Assembly (NCBI RefSeq): GCF_003628125.1
Contig: NZ_RBZU01000009.1
Span: 1-64,000, forward strand
From: Pararobbsia silviterrae
GTDB taxonomy: Bacteria > Pseudomonadota > Gammaproteobacteria > Burkholderiales > Burkholderiaceae
Direction of reading: 5' to 3'
Length of the DNA: 64,000 bases
The notes beneath the pieces were generated by a model. The model was not told the DNA's origin. It was given only the letters and a program-made list of their open reading frames with translations, and ran no database searches. The translations under genes and the position numbers were made by a program. Positions 54,210 to 62,898 of this stretch are shown here, piece after piece (within the stretch, counting starts at the first letter, position 1; every line of letters begins with the position of its first letter).

Positions 54210-55571
54210 ATGACGATGCAATCGACACCCGCGAACGCGGTCGAAGCCAACTTTGACGGACTCGTCGGACCGACGCACAACTATGCGGGCTTGTCGTTCG
54301 GCAACGTCGCCTCGCACGCGAACGAGAAACGCGTCGCGAATCCGAAGCAAGCCGCGCTGCAAGGCTTGCTCAAGATGAAATCGCTCGCCGCGCTCGGCTA
54401 TCGGCAGGCGGTGTTGCCGCCGCACGAGCGGCCTTCGGTCGATCTGCTGCGCACGCTCGGCTTCACGGGCGACGATGCGCGCGTGATCCGCGATGCTGCG
54501 CGGAGCGCGCCCGAACTGCTGTCGGCCGCGAGTTCGGCGTCGGCGATGTGGGCCGCGAACGCGGCCACCGTGAGCCCGTCGGCCGATACCGCTGATGGAC
54601 GCGTGCATGTCACGCCCGCCAATCTCGCGTTCAATCTGCACCGCTCGATCGAACACACGACGACGCAGCGCGTGCTCGGCGCGATCTTGGCCGACGACCG
54701 GCATTTCGTCGTGCATCCGGCGTTGCCGGGCACGCCCGTGCTCGGCGACGAGGGCGCGGCCAATCACACGCGTTTTTGCGGCGCGTACGACACGCGCGGG
54801 GTCGAGTTTTTCGTCTATGGTCGGCGCGTCTACGGCGGCGGTCCCGCACCCGTCCGATATCCGGCGCGGCAGACGTTCGAGGCGAGCCGGGCGATCGCGC
54901 GTCGTCACGGGCTCGCCGATGACGCCGTCGTCTATGCGCAGCAACGGCCCGACGTCATCGACGCGGGCGTGTTCCATAACGACGTGATCGCGGTCGGCAA
55001 CCAGCGCGTGCTGTTCTGTCATGCGCATGCCTTCGTCGATCAGCATGCGGTCTACGACGCGTTGCGCGAACGCCTCGCGCGCACGGGCGCGACGCTCGAC
55101 GTCGTCGAAGTCCCGGACGACGACGTCAGCGTCGCCGACGCGGTCGGCGCGTATCTGTTCAACAGCCAATTGCTCGCGCTCGGCGACGGGCGCCAGCGTT
55201 TGATCGTGCCGCAGGAGTGTCGCGAGAATGCGCGCGTCGCGGCGTATCTCGACCGCCTGGTCGCGGCGGGCGGGCCGATCGCCGACTATCGCGTCTTCGA
55301 TCTGCGCGAGAGCATGCGCAATGGCGGCGGTCCCGCGTGCCTGCGTCTGCGCGTCGCGCTCAACGCGGCCGAGGCGGCGGCGGTCAAGCCCTCGGTGTGG
55401 ATCGACGATGCGCGCTATGACGCGTTGACGCGCTGGGTCGAGACGCACTATCGCGACCGCCTCGCGTTCGATGATCTCGCCGATCCGCATTTGCTCGACG
55501 AAACACGGACCGCGCTCGATGCACTGACGCGTCTGCTCGATCTCGGTTCGATCTACGCGTTCCAGCGCTGA
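54210..55571 (+). CDS. astB: N-succinylarginine dihydrolase
   Basis: This encodes 453 residues from ATG 54210, 9 bp after astA. Family hallmarks are [60 protein letters not shown] and [40 protein letters not shown] and [19 protein letters not shown] [19 protein letters not shown] with the catalytic region also match. It hydrolyses N2-succinylarginine to N2-succinylornithine, CO2 and two ammonia. It is the last gene of this two-gene unit. Confidence 0.95.
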   Translation: MTMQSTPANAVEANFDGLVGPTHNYAGLSFGNVASHANEKRVANPKQAALQGLLKMKSLAALGYRQAVLPPHERPSVDLLRTLGFTGDDARVIRDAARSAPELLSAASSASAMWAANAATVSPSADTADGRVHVTPANLAFNLHRSIEHTTTQRVLGAILADDRHFVVHPALPGTPVLGDEGAANHTRFCGAYDTRGVEFFVYGRRVYGGGPAPVRYPARQTFEASRAIARRHGLADDAVVYAQQRPDVIDAGVFHNDVIAVGNQRVLFCHAHAFVDQHAVYDALRERLARTGATLDVVEVPDDDVSVADAVGAYLFNSQLLALGDGRQRLIVPQECRENARVAAYLDRLVAAGGPIADYRVFDLRESMRNGGGPACLRLRVALNAAEAAAVKPSVWIDDARYDALTRWVETHYRDRLAFDDLADPHLLDETRTALDALTRLLDLGSIYAFQR

Positions 55572-55597
55572 CCGGACCCGTCGAGGCGGATTCGATC

Positions 55598-55688
55598 AGC
55601 GGGTACCTTGAGCGGGTACCTTAAGCGGGTCCACCAAGCGGATCCATTAAGCGGATCCATTAAGCGGATCCATTAAGCGGACCCATCC
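55598..55688. repeat. 13-bp tandem repeat (AGCGGATCCATTA-type), 7 units
   Basis: Seven contiguous 13-bp units lie between the convergent astB and gamma-glutamyltransferase ends. Three central units are identical AGCGGATCCATTA; the flanking units are AGCGGGTACCTT plus G or A, AGCGGGTCCACCA and AGCGGACCCATCC. Confidence 0.92.
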
Positions 55689-55713
55689 AAGCAGCCCCCC
55701 TAAACCCGATCCC

Positions 55714-57366
55714 TCAAAGCGCCGCGACGACGCCGTCCGTGCGCGGTTCGGTCCCGCCGCAGAGGACGCCCGTGACGGGGTCGCGCAGGATGATCTGGCC
55801 GCGGCCGTAGTCGGTCGAATGATGGTCGACGTAGACGTCGTGGCCGCGCGCCGCCATCTCGTGCACGAGCGCGCTCGAATAACCGTGCTCGAAGCCGAAG
55901 CGGCGCTTGCCGAACCATTGCCAGCGCGGCGCGTCGAGCGCGGCCTGCGGATTGAGGCCGAAGTCGATCATGTTCATGAGGACCTGGACATGGCCTTGCG
56001 GCTGCATGAACGCGCCCATGACGCCGAACGGCCCGAGCGCCTCGCCGTCGCGCGTGAGAAAGCCCGGGATGATCGTGTGATACGGCTTCTTGCCCGGCGC
56101 ATATGCATTGGCATGCCCGGGCTCGAGACTGAAACCCGCGCCGCGATTCTGGAGCACGATGCCCGTGCCGGGCACGATCATCGTCGAGCCGAAATCGCGG
56201 TAATGGCTCTGGATGAACGAAATCATATTGCCGTCGCGATCGGCGGCCGCGAGGTAGACCGTGCCGCCCGCGACGGGATCGCCATGCAGCGGGTCGCCCG
56301 CGCGCGCGCCGATCAACGCGCGCCGCTGCGCCGCATAGCGTTCGCTGAGCAGGGCGTCGAGCGGCACCTTCAGGCGGTCGTGCTCGGTGATGTAGTGCTG
56401 GCCGTCGGCGAACGCGAGCTTCATCGCTTCGAGCTGGCGATGCAGCGTGAGCGGATGTTCGCGGCTGTGCAGATCGTCGAAACCCTTGAGGATATTCAAC
56501 GCGAGCAGCGCGACGAGGCCCTGGCCGTTGGGCGGAATCTCCCAGACCTGGTAGCCGCGGTAATCGATCGCGATCGGATCGACCCATTGCGGCGCGTATT
56601 CGGCGAGATCGCGTTCGCGCAGATAGCCGCCGCTCGTGCGCGCGAAGGCGTCGATCGCGCGCGCGAGGTCGCCCCGATAGAAGCTTTCGCATTCGGTCTG
56701 CGCGAGCGCTTCGAGCGTGCGCGCCTGATCTTCCCAGCGATGGATCTCGCCGGGCAAGGGCGCGCGGCCCTGAGGCGCGAAAACGTCGAACCAGCGGCGC
56801 GCGACGTCATCGCCCGTGACGGTGCGCAGCATGTCGTTGGCGCGGAATTGCGTCTCGGCCTTGTGCCAAAGCTGACTGATCACGGGGGTGACCGCGAAGC
56901 CGTCGCGCGCGAGCGCGATCGCTGGCGCGAGCAACTGGGCGAACGGCAGCTTGCCGAAGCGCCGCGACAGCGCGGCCCAGGCTGCCGGGCAGCCGGGCAC
57001 GGTCACGGGCATCCAGCCGTGCAGCGGCATGGTCTCGTGGCCGGCCGCGCGGATCTGTTCGAGCGTGAGATCGCGCGGCGCGGGGCCGCTCGCGTTGAGG
57101 CCGTGCATCGTGCCCTTGCCCGTCAGCGGATCGCGGATCCAGACGATCGCGAACGCGTCGCCGCCGATGCTGCAGCTCGTCGGCTCGACGACGGTCAGGG
57201 CGGCCGCCGTCGCGATCGCCGCATCGATCGCATTGCCGCCGCGCGCGAGCATGTCGCGGCCGATCTGCGCGGCGACGGGTTGCGAGGCCGCGACCATGCC
57301 GCCTCGCGAATAGACGACGCTGCGCCGGGACGGGTAGGGCGAGTGATGCGAAAAAGCTGCCAGCAT
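55714..57366 (-). CDS. Gamma-glutamyltransferase family protein (cytoplasmic type)
   Basis: This encodes 550 residues from ATG 57366. The N-terminal large-subunit part has GGMVAASQPVAAQIGRDMLA, GGNAIDAAIATAAALTVVEP and CSIGGDAFAIVW. The autoprocessing threonine is most likely T369 in PVAGGTVYLAAADRDGNMIS. The C-terminal small subunit has NRGAGFSLEPGHANAY and PYHTIIPGFLTRDGEALGPF. No signal peptide is present, unlike secreted Ggt, so it resembles the YwrD/cephalosporin-acylase-like cytoplasmic branch. It converges on astB. Confidence 0.9.
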   Translation of the reverse strand: MLAAFSHHSPYPSRRSVVYSRGGMVAASQPVAAQIGRDMLARGGNAIDAAIATAAALTVVEPTSCSIGGDAFAIVWIRDPLTGKGTMHGLNASGPAPRDLTLEQIRAAGHETMPLHGWMPVTVPGCPAAWAALSRRFGKLPFAQLLAPAIALARDGFAVTPVISQLWHKAETQFRANDMLRTVTGDDVARRWFDVFAPQGRAPLPGEIHRWEDQARTLEALAQTECESFYRGDLARAIDAFARTSGGYLRERDLAEYAPQWVDPIAIDYRGYQVWEIPPNGQGLVALLALNILKGFDDLHSREHPLTLHRQLEAMKLAFADGQHYITEHDRLKVPLDALLSERYAAQRRALIGARAGDPLHGDPVAGGTVYLAAADRDGNMISFIQSHYRDFGSTMIVPGTGIVLQNRGAGFSLEPGHANAYAPGKKPYHTIIPGFLTRDGEALGPFGVMGAFMQPQGHVQVLMNMIDFGLNPQAALDAPRWQWFGKRRFGFEHGYSSALVHEMAARGHDVYVDHHSTDYGRGQIILRDPVTGVLCGGTEPRTDGVVAAL

Positions 57367-57676
57367 GATGACGGCGGACCTCGTGAACGGGATGACGGAT
57401 TGCGTGTTGGAGCCCGATACATTAACCGAATTTATTTCAGGCGTTGGTGCGCGAGGTCAATTGCTTAGTGCGGCAACGATCCGTCATGCGCGTCGTCTTG
57501 CACGGGTCTGACGGCTCACGTATAAAGGCGCAAGGCGCGCTCGGAGCCTCGGTTCGGCGGATCGATCGGGTTGTCGGCGCGTGCGGTAGAGGTGTGCGGT
57601 CTGAGGTTCCGGCATTGCGCAGCGCCCGCTTGTGCGGGGGTCGTTCCGACACGCTTCATTCACCGGTGAGAAAGCC
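57367..57676. other. 310-bp divergent intergenic region
   Basis: This lies between the gamma-glutamyltransferase and mscS-type genes. An AT-rich segment at 57418-57440 probably holds the minus-strand promoter. No gene or clear operator was seen. Confidence 0.5.
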
Positions 57677-58489
57677 ATGGATCTGGAAACCGTACGTGTA
57701 TTCCTGATGACCCGCGGGATCGATTTCGGCATCAAGGTCGTGGCCGCGATCGTGATCTGGATCATCGGACGGTGGGTCATCAATCTCGTGATCCGCCTCA
57801 TGCGCAATGTGCTGTCGCGCAACGGCCGCGTCGACCCGACGCTCGCGCATTACCTCGGCTCGATCCTCGCGGGTTTGCTCACGCTGATGCTCGTGCTCGC
57901 GATCCTGCAGGTCTTCGGCATTCAGACGACCTCGTTCGCCGCCTTGCTCGCGGGCGCCGGTCTCGCGATCGGCGCCGCGTGGGGCGGCTTGCTCGCGCAT
58001 TTCGCGGCGGGGCTGTTCCTGCAGGCGTTGCGACCGTTCAAGGTCGGCGATTTCATCACGGGCGGCGGCGTCACGGGAACCGTGACGGAAATCGGCTTGT
58101 TCGGCACGACGCTGCTGACGCCCGACAACGTGACGACGATCATCGGCAACAACAAGATCTTCTCGGACACGATCGCCAACTACAGCGTGCAGCCGTACCG
58201 GCGCGTCGAACTCACGGCGAAGATCGCGAACGGCGTCGATCCGCTTGACGCGATCGCCCGGCTCAAGGCCGCGGTCGCGGCGATTCCGAACGTCAAGCAA
58301 ACGCCGCCGCCCGATGTCGAGGTGCTGTCGTTCACGCCCGAGGGACCGTTGCTCGCCGTGCGGCCGTATGCCGACAACGTCGACTACTGGCAGGTCTACT
58401 TCGATACGAATCGCACGATCATCGAGACCTTCAAGCAGGCCGGCTTCCCGACGCCCGAGACGCCGATCGCGCGGCGCCAGGTCGGCTGA
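57677..58489 (+). CDS. Small-conductance mechanosensitive channel (MscS family)
   Basis: This encodes 270 residues from ATG 57677. Three TM helices are visible: GIKVVAAIVIWIIGRWVINL, ILAGLLTLMLVLAILQVFGI, and the pore helix AGAGLAIGAAWGGLLAHFAA with the Ala/Gly packing pattern. The vestibule domain has FKVGDFITGGGVTGTVTEIG, FGTTLLTPDNVTTIIGNNKI and NYSVQPYRRVELTAKI. It is an inner-membrane pressure-release channel under hypo-osmotic shock. The size matches E. coli MscS. Confidence 0.93.
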   Translation: MDLETVRVFLMTRGIDFGIKVVAAIVIWIIGRWVINLVIRLMRNVLSRNGRVDPTLAHYLGSILAGLLTLMLVLAILQVFGIQTTSFAALLAGAGLAIGAAWGGLLAHFAAGLFLQALRPFKVGDFITGGGVTGTVTEIGLFGTTLLTPDNVTTIIGNNKIFSDTIANYSVQPYRRVELTAKIANGVDPLDAIARLKAAVAAIPNVKQTPPPDVEVLSFTPEGPLLAVRPYADNVDYWQVYFDTNRTIIETFKQAGFPTPETPIARRQVG

Positions 58490-58571
58490 GCGCGGGCAGT
58501 CCGAACGGCGCGATGCCGCCGATCGGAGCGGCCGGCGTAAGATGGCGCTTTTCGTTCGCCGACGCCTACCG

Positions 58572-59996
58572 ATGACTGTTGCCCCGATGCAGGACCGATC
58601 GCTGACCATCATGCTCTGGGTGGTCGCGGTCGGTTTTTTCATGCAGACGCTCGATTCGACGATCGTCAACACGGCGCTGCCGCCGATCGCCAAAAGTCTC
58701 GGCGAAAGCCCGTTGCGCATGCAGTCCGTGATCATCGGCTACTCGTTGACGATGGCCGTCGTGATCCCCGCGTCGGGATGGCTCGCCGACCGTTTCGGGA
58801 CGCGGCGCGTGTTCCAGACCGCGATCGTGTTGTTCGTGATCGGCTCGATCCTGTGCGCGTTGGCGAATCGGCTCGATATGCTCGTCGCCGCGCGCGTCGT
58901 GCAGGGCGTCGGCGGCGCGATGCTGTTGCCCGTCGGACGGCTCGCGGTGCTGCGGACCTTTCCGCAGGACCGCTATCTGCAGGCGCTGAGCTTCGTCGCG
59001 ATTCCGGGCATGGTCGGCCCCTTGATCGGACCGACGCTCGGCGGCTGGCTGACCGAGACCTTTTCGTGGCATTGGGTGTTTCTGATCAATGTGCCGGTCG
59101 GCGTGATCGGCGGCATCGCGACGATCATCTACATGCCCAACAGCAAGGTCTCGGGCATCGGACGCTTCGATACCAGCGGGTATCTGCTGCTCGCGTTGTT
59201 CATGGTGGCGATCTCGTTCTCGCTCGACGGGCTCGCCGAGCTCGGTTTCGAACATGCGACGGTCCTGATGCTGCTGATCGGCGCGCTCGCGATGCTGACC
59301 GCCTACGGGCTGCATGCGACGCGGCATCCCGAGCCGCTGTTCTCGCTCAATCTGTTCAAGATCCATACGTTCAGCGTCGGCTTGCTCGGCAATCTGTTCG
59401 CGCGGATCGGCAACGGCGGCATGCCGTTCCTGATTCCGCTCGTGCTGCAGGTCTGCCTCGGCTATTCGCCGATCGAAGCGGGGCTCATGATGCTGCCGAT
59501 CACGTTCGCGGGCATGCTGTCCAAGCGCCTCGCGACGACGTTGATCGAGCGCCACGGCTATCGGCGCGTGCTCGTGACGAATACGTTTCTCGTCGGGATC
59601 GCGATCGCGTCGTTCGCGCTGATTTCGCCGGGACGGCCGATCTGGATCATGTTGATTCAGCTTGCGCTGTTCGGCGCGGTCAACTCGATCCAGTTCACGG
59701 GCATGAACACGATCACGCTCAAGGACCTGGGGCGCGCGGGCGCGAGCAGCGGCAACAGTCTGCTGTCGATGGTCCAGATGTTGTCGATGAGTCTCGCCGT
59801 GACGTCGGCCGGCGCGTTGCTGCAGACGTTCCGCACGCGTCTGGGCGTCGCGCAGGAGCTCGCGAATCCGCTGCCCGCTTTCCATGCGACGTTTATTTGC
59901 GTGGGACTGATCACGTCGGCGTCGGCGTGGATCTTCATGCAGTTGACGGCCGAACGTCTCGCGACGGACACGATCGGGCACGCCGGCGAGATGTAG
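58572..59996 (+). CDS. MFS drug exporter, DHA2 (EmrB/MdtD-like)
   Basis: This encodes 474 residues from ATG 58572 (MTVAPMQDRSLTIMLWVVAV); the longer frame to 58245 is antisense overlap of mscS. Motifs: QTLDSTIVNTALPPIAKSL (motif D1/C-like), GWLADRFGTRRVFQTAIVLF (motif A), ARVVQGVGGAMLLPVGRLAV (motif B) and PLIGPTLGGWLTETFSWHWV (antiporter motif C). About 14 TM helices are predicted. It exports hydrophobic compounds with proton exchange. No regulator or membrane-fusion gene adjoins it. Confidence 0.92.
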   Translation: MTVAPMQDRSLTIMLWVVAVGFFMQTLDSTIVNTALPPIAKSLGESPLRMQSVIIGYSLTMAVVIPASGWLADRFGTRRVFQTAIVLFVIGSILCALANRLDMLVAARVVQGVGGAMLLPVGRLAVLRTFPQDRYLQALSFVAIPGMVGPLIGPTLGGWLTETFSWHWVFLINVPVGVIGGIATIIYMPNSKVSGIGRFDTSGYLLLALFMVAISFSLDGLAELGFEHATVLMLLIGALAMLTAYGLHATRHPEPLFSLNLFKIHTFSVGLLGNLFARIGNGGMPFLIPLVLQVCLGYSPIEAGLMMLPITFAGMLSKRLATTLIERHGYRRVLVTNTFLVGIAIASFALISPGRPIWIMLIQLALFGAVNSIQFTGMNTITLKDLGRAGASSGNSLLSMVQMLSMSLAVTSAGALLQTFRTRLGVAQELANPLPAFHATFICVGLITSASAWIFMQLTAERLATDTIGHAGEM

Positions 59997-60009
59997 ACGA
60001 TCGCCGCAG

Positions 60010-60031
60010 CGGTGCGCGCCGGCGCGCACCG
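60010..60031. repeat. 22-bp perfect palindrome
   Basis: CGGTGCGCGCC is followed immediately by its own reverse complement, with no spacer, 13 bp after the MFS gene stop. It could form a cruciform or act as a terminator, although no T-run follows. The rest of 59997-60113 holds no gene. Confidence 0.85.
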
Positions 60032-60113
60032 GCGTACGGGACCGCGGCTTCGATGTTATCGAGATCGGCGGCGGGATCGGAAACGGGATCGGGATCGGCG
60101 ATAATGCGCGCCT

Positions 60114-60413
60114 ATGACCTGGCATCTCTACCTGATCGAATGTGAGGACGACAGTATCTACACGGGCATTGCCGTGGATGTCGACGCGCGATTTCGCCAG
60201 CATCTGAGCGGGACGGGCGCGCGATACACGCGCTCGCACGTCCCGCGCCGTCTGTTGGCGTCGTTCTCGCTGCCCGATCGTTCGATGGCGTCGAGAGCCG
60301 AATATGCGGTCAAACGCCTGCCCGCGTCGACGAAGCGTCTGCTTGCGTCGGGTGCGCTCGAACTCGGCGACGCCGTGCCCGCGCTCGCCGACTGGATGGC
60401 GCAACAGTCCTGA
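60114..60413 (+). CDS. GIY-YIG domain protein (YhbQ/UPF0213-like)
   Basis: This encodes 99 residues, a single small GIY-YIG nuclease-type domain: WHLYLIECEDDSIYTGIAVD (GIY is LYL here and YIG is YTG), VDARFRQHLSGTGARYTRSH with the conserved Arg, and ASRAEYAVKRLPASTKRLLA with the conserved Glu. The family is widespread in bacteria and acts on structured DNA. The neighbours give no further clue. Confidence 0.9.
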   Translation: MTWHLYLIECEDDSIYTGIAVDVDARFRQHLSGTGARYTRSHVPRRLLASFSLPDRSMASRAEYAVKRLPASTKRLLASGALELGDAVPALADWMAQQS

Positions 60414-60511
60414 GTGCGGCGCAGCGAGATGAATCCGGATCACGACACGATGACAGCCTCAGACAACGGAACGACGCCGCGCAGGGCGTGCATGGCGAGC
60501 AGGGTGCGCGG

Positions 60512-61060
60512 ATGACGGGCCGCCTCGTGTATGTCATGGGCCCGTCGGGCGCGGGCAAGGACACGCTGCTCGCTTTTGCGCGCGCGCGGCTCGCGGGCTC
60601 GCATGTGATGTTCGCGCATCGCTACATCACGCGCGCGGCCGATACGAGCGGCGAAAATCATATCCATCTCAGCGACGAAGAGTTCGACACGCGCGCGGGG
60701 CTCGGGCTGTTCGCGCTCGCCTGGCAGAGCCATCAGTTTCGCTACGGAATCGGGATCGAAATCGATGCGTGGCTCGCGAGCGGATGCACGGTGGTGGTCA
60801 ACGGATCGCGCGGTCATCTCGCCGATGCGATCGATCGGTATCCCGCGCTCGAGATCGTCCATATCGATGCGCATCCGACCGTGCTCGCGGCGCGCCTCAG
60901 CGCGCGCGGGCGCGAAAGCGCGGAGCAGATGCAGGCGCGTCTCACGCGACGCGTGACGCTCGACATCCCCGCGGGCGTCTCGATGCGCACGATCGACAAC
61001 TCGGGCATGCTCGAAGACGCCGCGCGCGCACTGCTCGATCTGCTCGACCGCGCCGGCTAG
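60512..61060 (+). CDS. phnN: Ribose 1,5-bisphosphate phosphokinase
   Basis: This encodes 182 residues from ATG 60512 (a GTG at 60488 is in frame but has no better site). Walker A is GPSGAGKDT at residues 10-18. FAHRYITRAADTSGENHIHL and LSDEEFDTRAGLGLFALAWQ match PhnN, a guanylate-kinase-like fold, as do FRYGIGIEIDAWLASGCTVV and ARLSARGRESAEQMQARLTR. It makes PRPP from ribose 1,5-bisphosphate at the end of the C-P lyase pathway. No other phn gene is in the window. Confidence 0.92.
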   Translation: MTGRLVYVMGPSGAGKDTLLAFARARLAGSHVMFAHRYITRAADTSGENHIHLSDEEFDTRAGLGLFALAWQSHQFRYGIGIEIDAWLASGCTVVVNGSRGHLADAIDRYPALEIVHIDAHPTVLAARLSARGRESAEQMQARLTRRVTLDIPAGVSMRTIDNSGMLEDAARALLDLLDRAG

Positions 61061-61078
61061 GCGTCGCGCGCCGATCGC

Positions 61079-61921
61079 TCACGAACCGCGCAATGCGACG
61101 AGCGCGGACACGCGTTGCGCGGCCGCCTGGAGCGGCGGCAAAAAGTCACGAATCATTTGCTTCGCGGTGCTGCGCTGCGCATTGCCGCTGACGTTCATCG
61201 CCGCGATCACACGCCCCTGACGATCGCGAATCGGCGCCGAGATCGAGATCAATCCGACTTCGAGTTCCTGATCGACGATCGCCCAATTCTGCTCGCGGAC
61301 CTGCGCGATGATGTCCTTGAGTTGCGCCGGATCGACCACGGTGCGCGGCGTGCGCTGCCGCAGCTCGGACGCCGCGAGCGTCGCATCGAGCTTGTCGTCG
61401 TCGAGACCCGACAGCAGCACGCGGCCCATCGACGTGCAGAACGCGGGCAGTCGGCTGCCCGTCGCGAGATTGATCGCGATGATCTTTTGCGTCGGGACGC
61501 GCAACACGTAGACGATGTCGGTCTTGTCGAGCACGGACGCGGAGCAGCTTTCGTGGACCTGGGCGACGAGATGTTCCATTACGGGCTCGGCGAGGTTCCA
61601 GATCGGCATCGACGTCAGATACGCAAACCCCAGATCGAGAATTTTCGCGGTGAGCCGGAACTGGCGGCCGTCGGCCTCGACATAACCGAGCGTCTGCAGC
61701 GTGAGCAGGATGCGTCGCGCGGCCGCGCGCGTGAGCCCGGCCGCCGCCGCGACTTCGGACAGCGTCTGCGAGGGACGGCGCGCGTCGAACGCGCGGATCA
61801 CGGCGAGGCCGCGCGCGAACGACTGGACGAACGAATCGCCGGGACGCTCGGCGCCCTCGGGCGACGCACCCGGTTCGCCCGGTGCGAGAGGATTGGGCGG
61901 CGTGTCGGATTGGGTCAGCAT
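61079..61921 (-). CDS. pcaR: IclR family regulator of the beta-ketoadipate pathway (PcaR-like)
   Basis: This encodes 280 residues from ATG 61921 (TTG 61927 is in frame). The winged HTH has SFARGLAVIRAFDARRPSQT, LSEVAAAAGLTRAAARRILL and LQTLGYVEADGRQFRL. The effector domain has CSASVLDKTDIVYVLRVPTQ, FCTSMGRVLLSGL and ISISAPIRDRQGRVIAAMNV. The PcaR/PcaU subgroup is supported by VYVLRVPTQKI and by its divergent position to pcaIJF. It likely binds the dyads at 62126-62160 and responds to beta-ketoadipate. Confidence 0.9.
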   Translation of the reverse strand: MLTQSDTPPNPLAPGEPGASPEGAERPGDSFVQSFARGLAVIRAFDARRPSQTLSEVAAAAGLTRAAARRILLTLQTLGYVEADGRQFRLTAKILDLGFAYLTSMPIWNLAEPVMEHLVAQVHESCSASVLDKTDIVYVLRVPTQKIIAINLATGSRLPAFCTSMGRVLLSGLDDDKLDATLAASELRQRTPRTVVDPAQLKDIIAQVREQNWAIVDQELEVGLISISAPIRDRQGRVIAAMNVSGNAQRSTAKQMIRDFLPPLQAAAQRVSALVALRGS

Positions 61922-62125
61922 GGTCAAAACGTATCGTCAGGTGAGCGGCCGCATGAACGGCGATCGATTGTCATAGGGGGGCGCATCCGGCCGCATCGCA
62001 TGCGCCGCGCCGATCCGCGCGCGCCGACGGCTCGCGCCCCGTTTCCGGACTCAGGCGCGGCCCCGGGCGCGGACCGGTCGCGCCTTGACAGCGGATGGCC
62101 ACAGTCACTACTATCGCACAAAACG

Positions 62126-62160
62126 TTCGCCAAACGAATCAATGTTCGTAAGGCGAACAT
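62126..62160. promoter_or_regulatory. Tandem dyad operators for the IclR/PcaR regulator
   Basis: GTTCG-CCAAA-CGAAT (62126-62140) and TGTTCG-TAAGG-CGAACA (62144-62160) share the TTCG-N5-CGAA core, with centres 19 bp apart (about two helical turns). They lie 35 bp before pcaI. The spacing suits binding of a dimer pair on the same DNA face. Confidence 0.75.
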
Positions 62161-62194
62161 TTTCTAATCGGCTGGAATAGTAGAGGAAGACACG

Positions 62195-62887
62195 ATGATC
62201 GACAAGATCTTTGATTCGGTCGCCGCTGCCGTCGAAGGGATTCGAGACGGCGCGACGGTGATGGTCGGCGGGTTCGGCACGGCGGGCATGCCGTCGGAGC
62301 TCATCGACGGGCTCATCGAGCAGGGCGCGCGCGACCTGACGATCGTGAGCAACAACGCGGGCAACGGCGATATCGGCCTGGCCGCGCTGCTCAAGGCGCG
62401 ACGCGTTCGCAAGGTCATCTGTTCGTTCCCGCGCCAGTCGGACTCGTATGTGTTCGACGGCTTGTACCGGGCCGGCGAAATCGAACTCGAAGTCGTGCCG
62501 CAAGGCAATCTCGCCGAGCGTATTCGCGCCGCGGGCGCGGGCATCGGCGGCTTCTTCACGCCGACCGCTTACGGCACGCTGCTCGCCGAAGGCAAGGAAA
62601 CGCGCATCATCGACGGCCGGCCGTATGTGCTCGAATCGCCGTTGCATGCGGATGTCGCGCTGATCAAGGCGCTCAAGGGCGATCGCTGGGGCAATCTGAT
62701 TTACCGGAAGACTGCGCGCAACTTCGGCCCGATCATGGCGATGGCCGCGAAGACGGCGATCGTCCAGGTCTCGGAAGTCGTGCCGCTCGGCGCGCTCGAT
62801 CCCGAACATATCGTGACGCCCGGCATTTTCGTGCAGCGCGTGGTGCAAGTGCAGCCCGCCGTGGCCGCGACGAAGGCGGCAGCCTGA
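62195..62887 (+). CDS. pcaI: 3-oxoadipate CoA-transferase subunit A
   Basis: This encodes 230 residues from ATG 62195 (AGAGGAAG upstream). Subunit A CoA-transferase motifs: DGATVMVGGFGTAGMPSELI, LTIVSNNAGNGDIGLAALLK, GNLAERIRAAGAGIGGFFTP and YVLESPLHADVALIKALKGD. It transfers CoA from succinyl-CoA to beta-ketoadipate with PcaJ, encoded 11 bp downstream. An IclR regulator lies divergently and a thiolase follows, which fixes the assignment over generic SCOT enzymes. Confidence 0.93.
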   Translation: MIDKIFDSVAAAVEGIRDGATVMVGGFGTAGMPSELIDGLIEQGARDLTIVSNNAGNGDIGLAALLKARRVRKVICSFPRQSDSYVFDGLYRAGEIELEVVPQGNLAERIRAAGAGIGGFFTPTAYGTLLAEGKETRIIDGRPYVLESPLHADVALIKALKGDRWGNLIYRKTARNFGPIMAMAAKTAIVQVSEVVPLGALDPEHIVTPGIFVQRVVQVQPAVAATKAAA

Positions 62888-62898
62888 GGGAGAGGACA

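Noticed and set aside
58245-58571. N-terminal extension of the MFS exporter
   Set aside because: Overlaps the mscS-type gene in another frame; the transporter begins at 58572.
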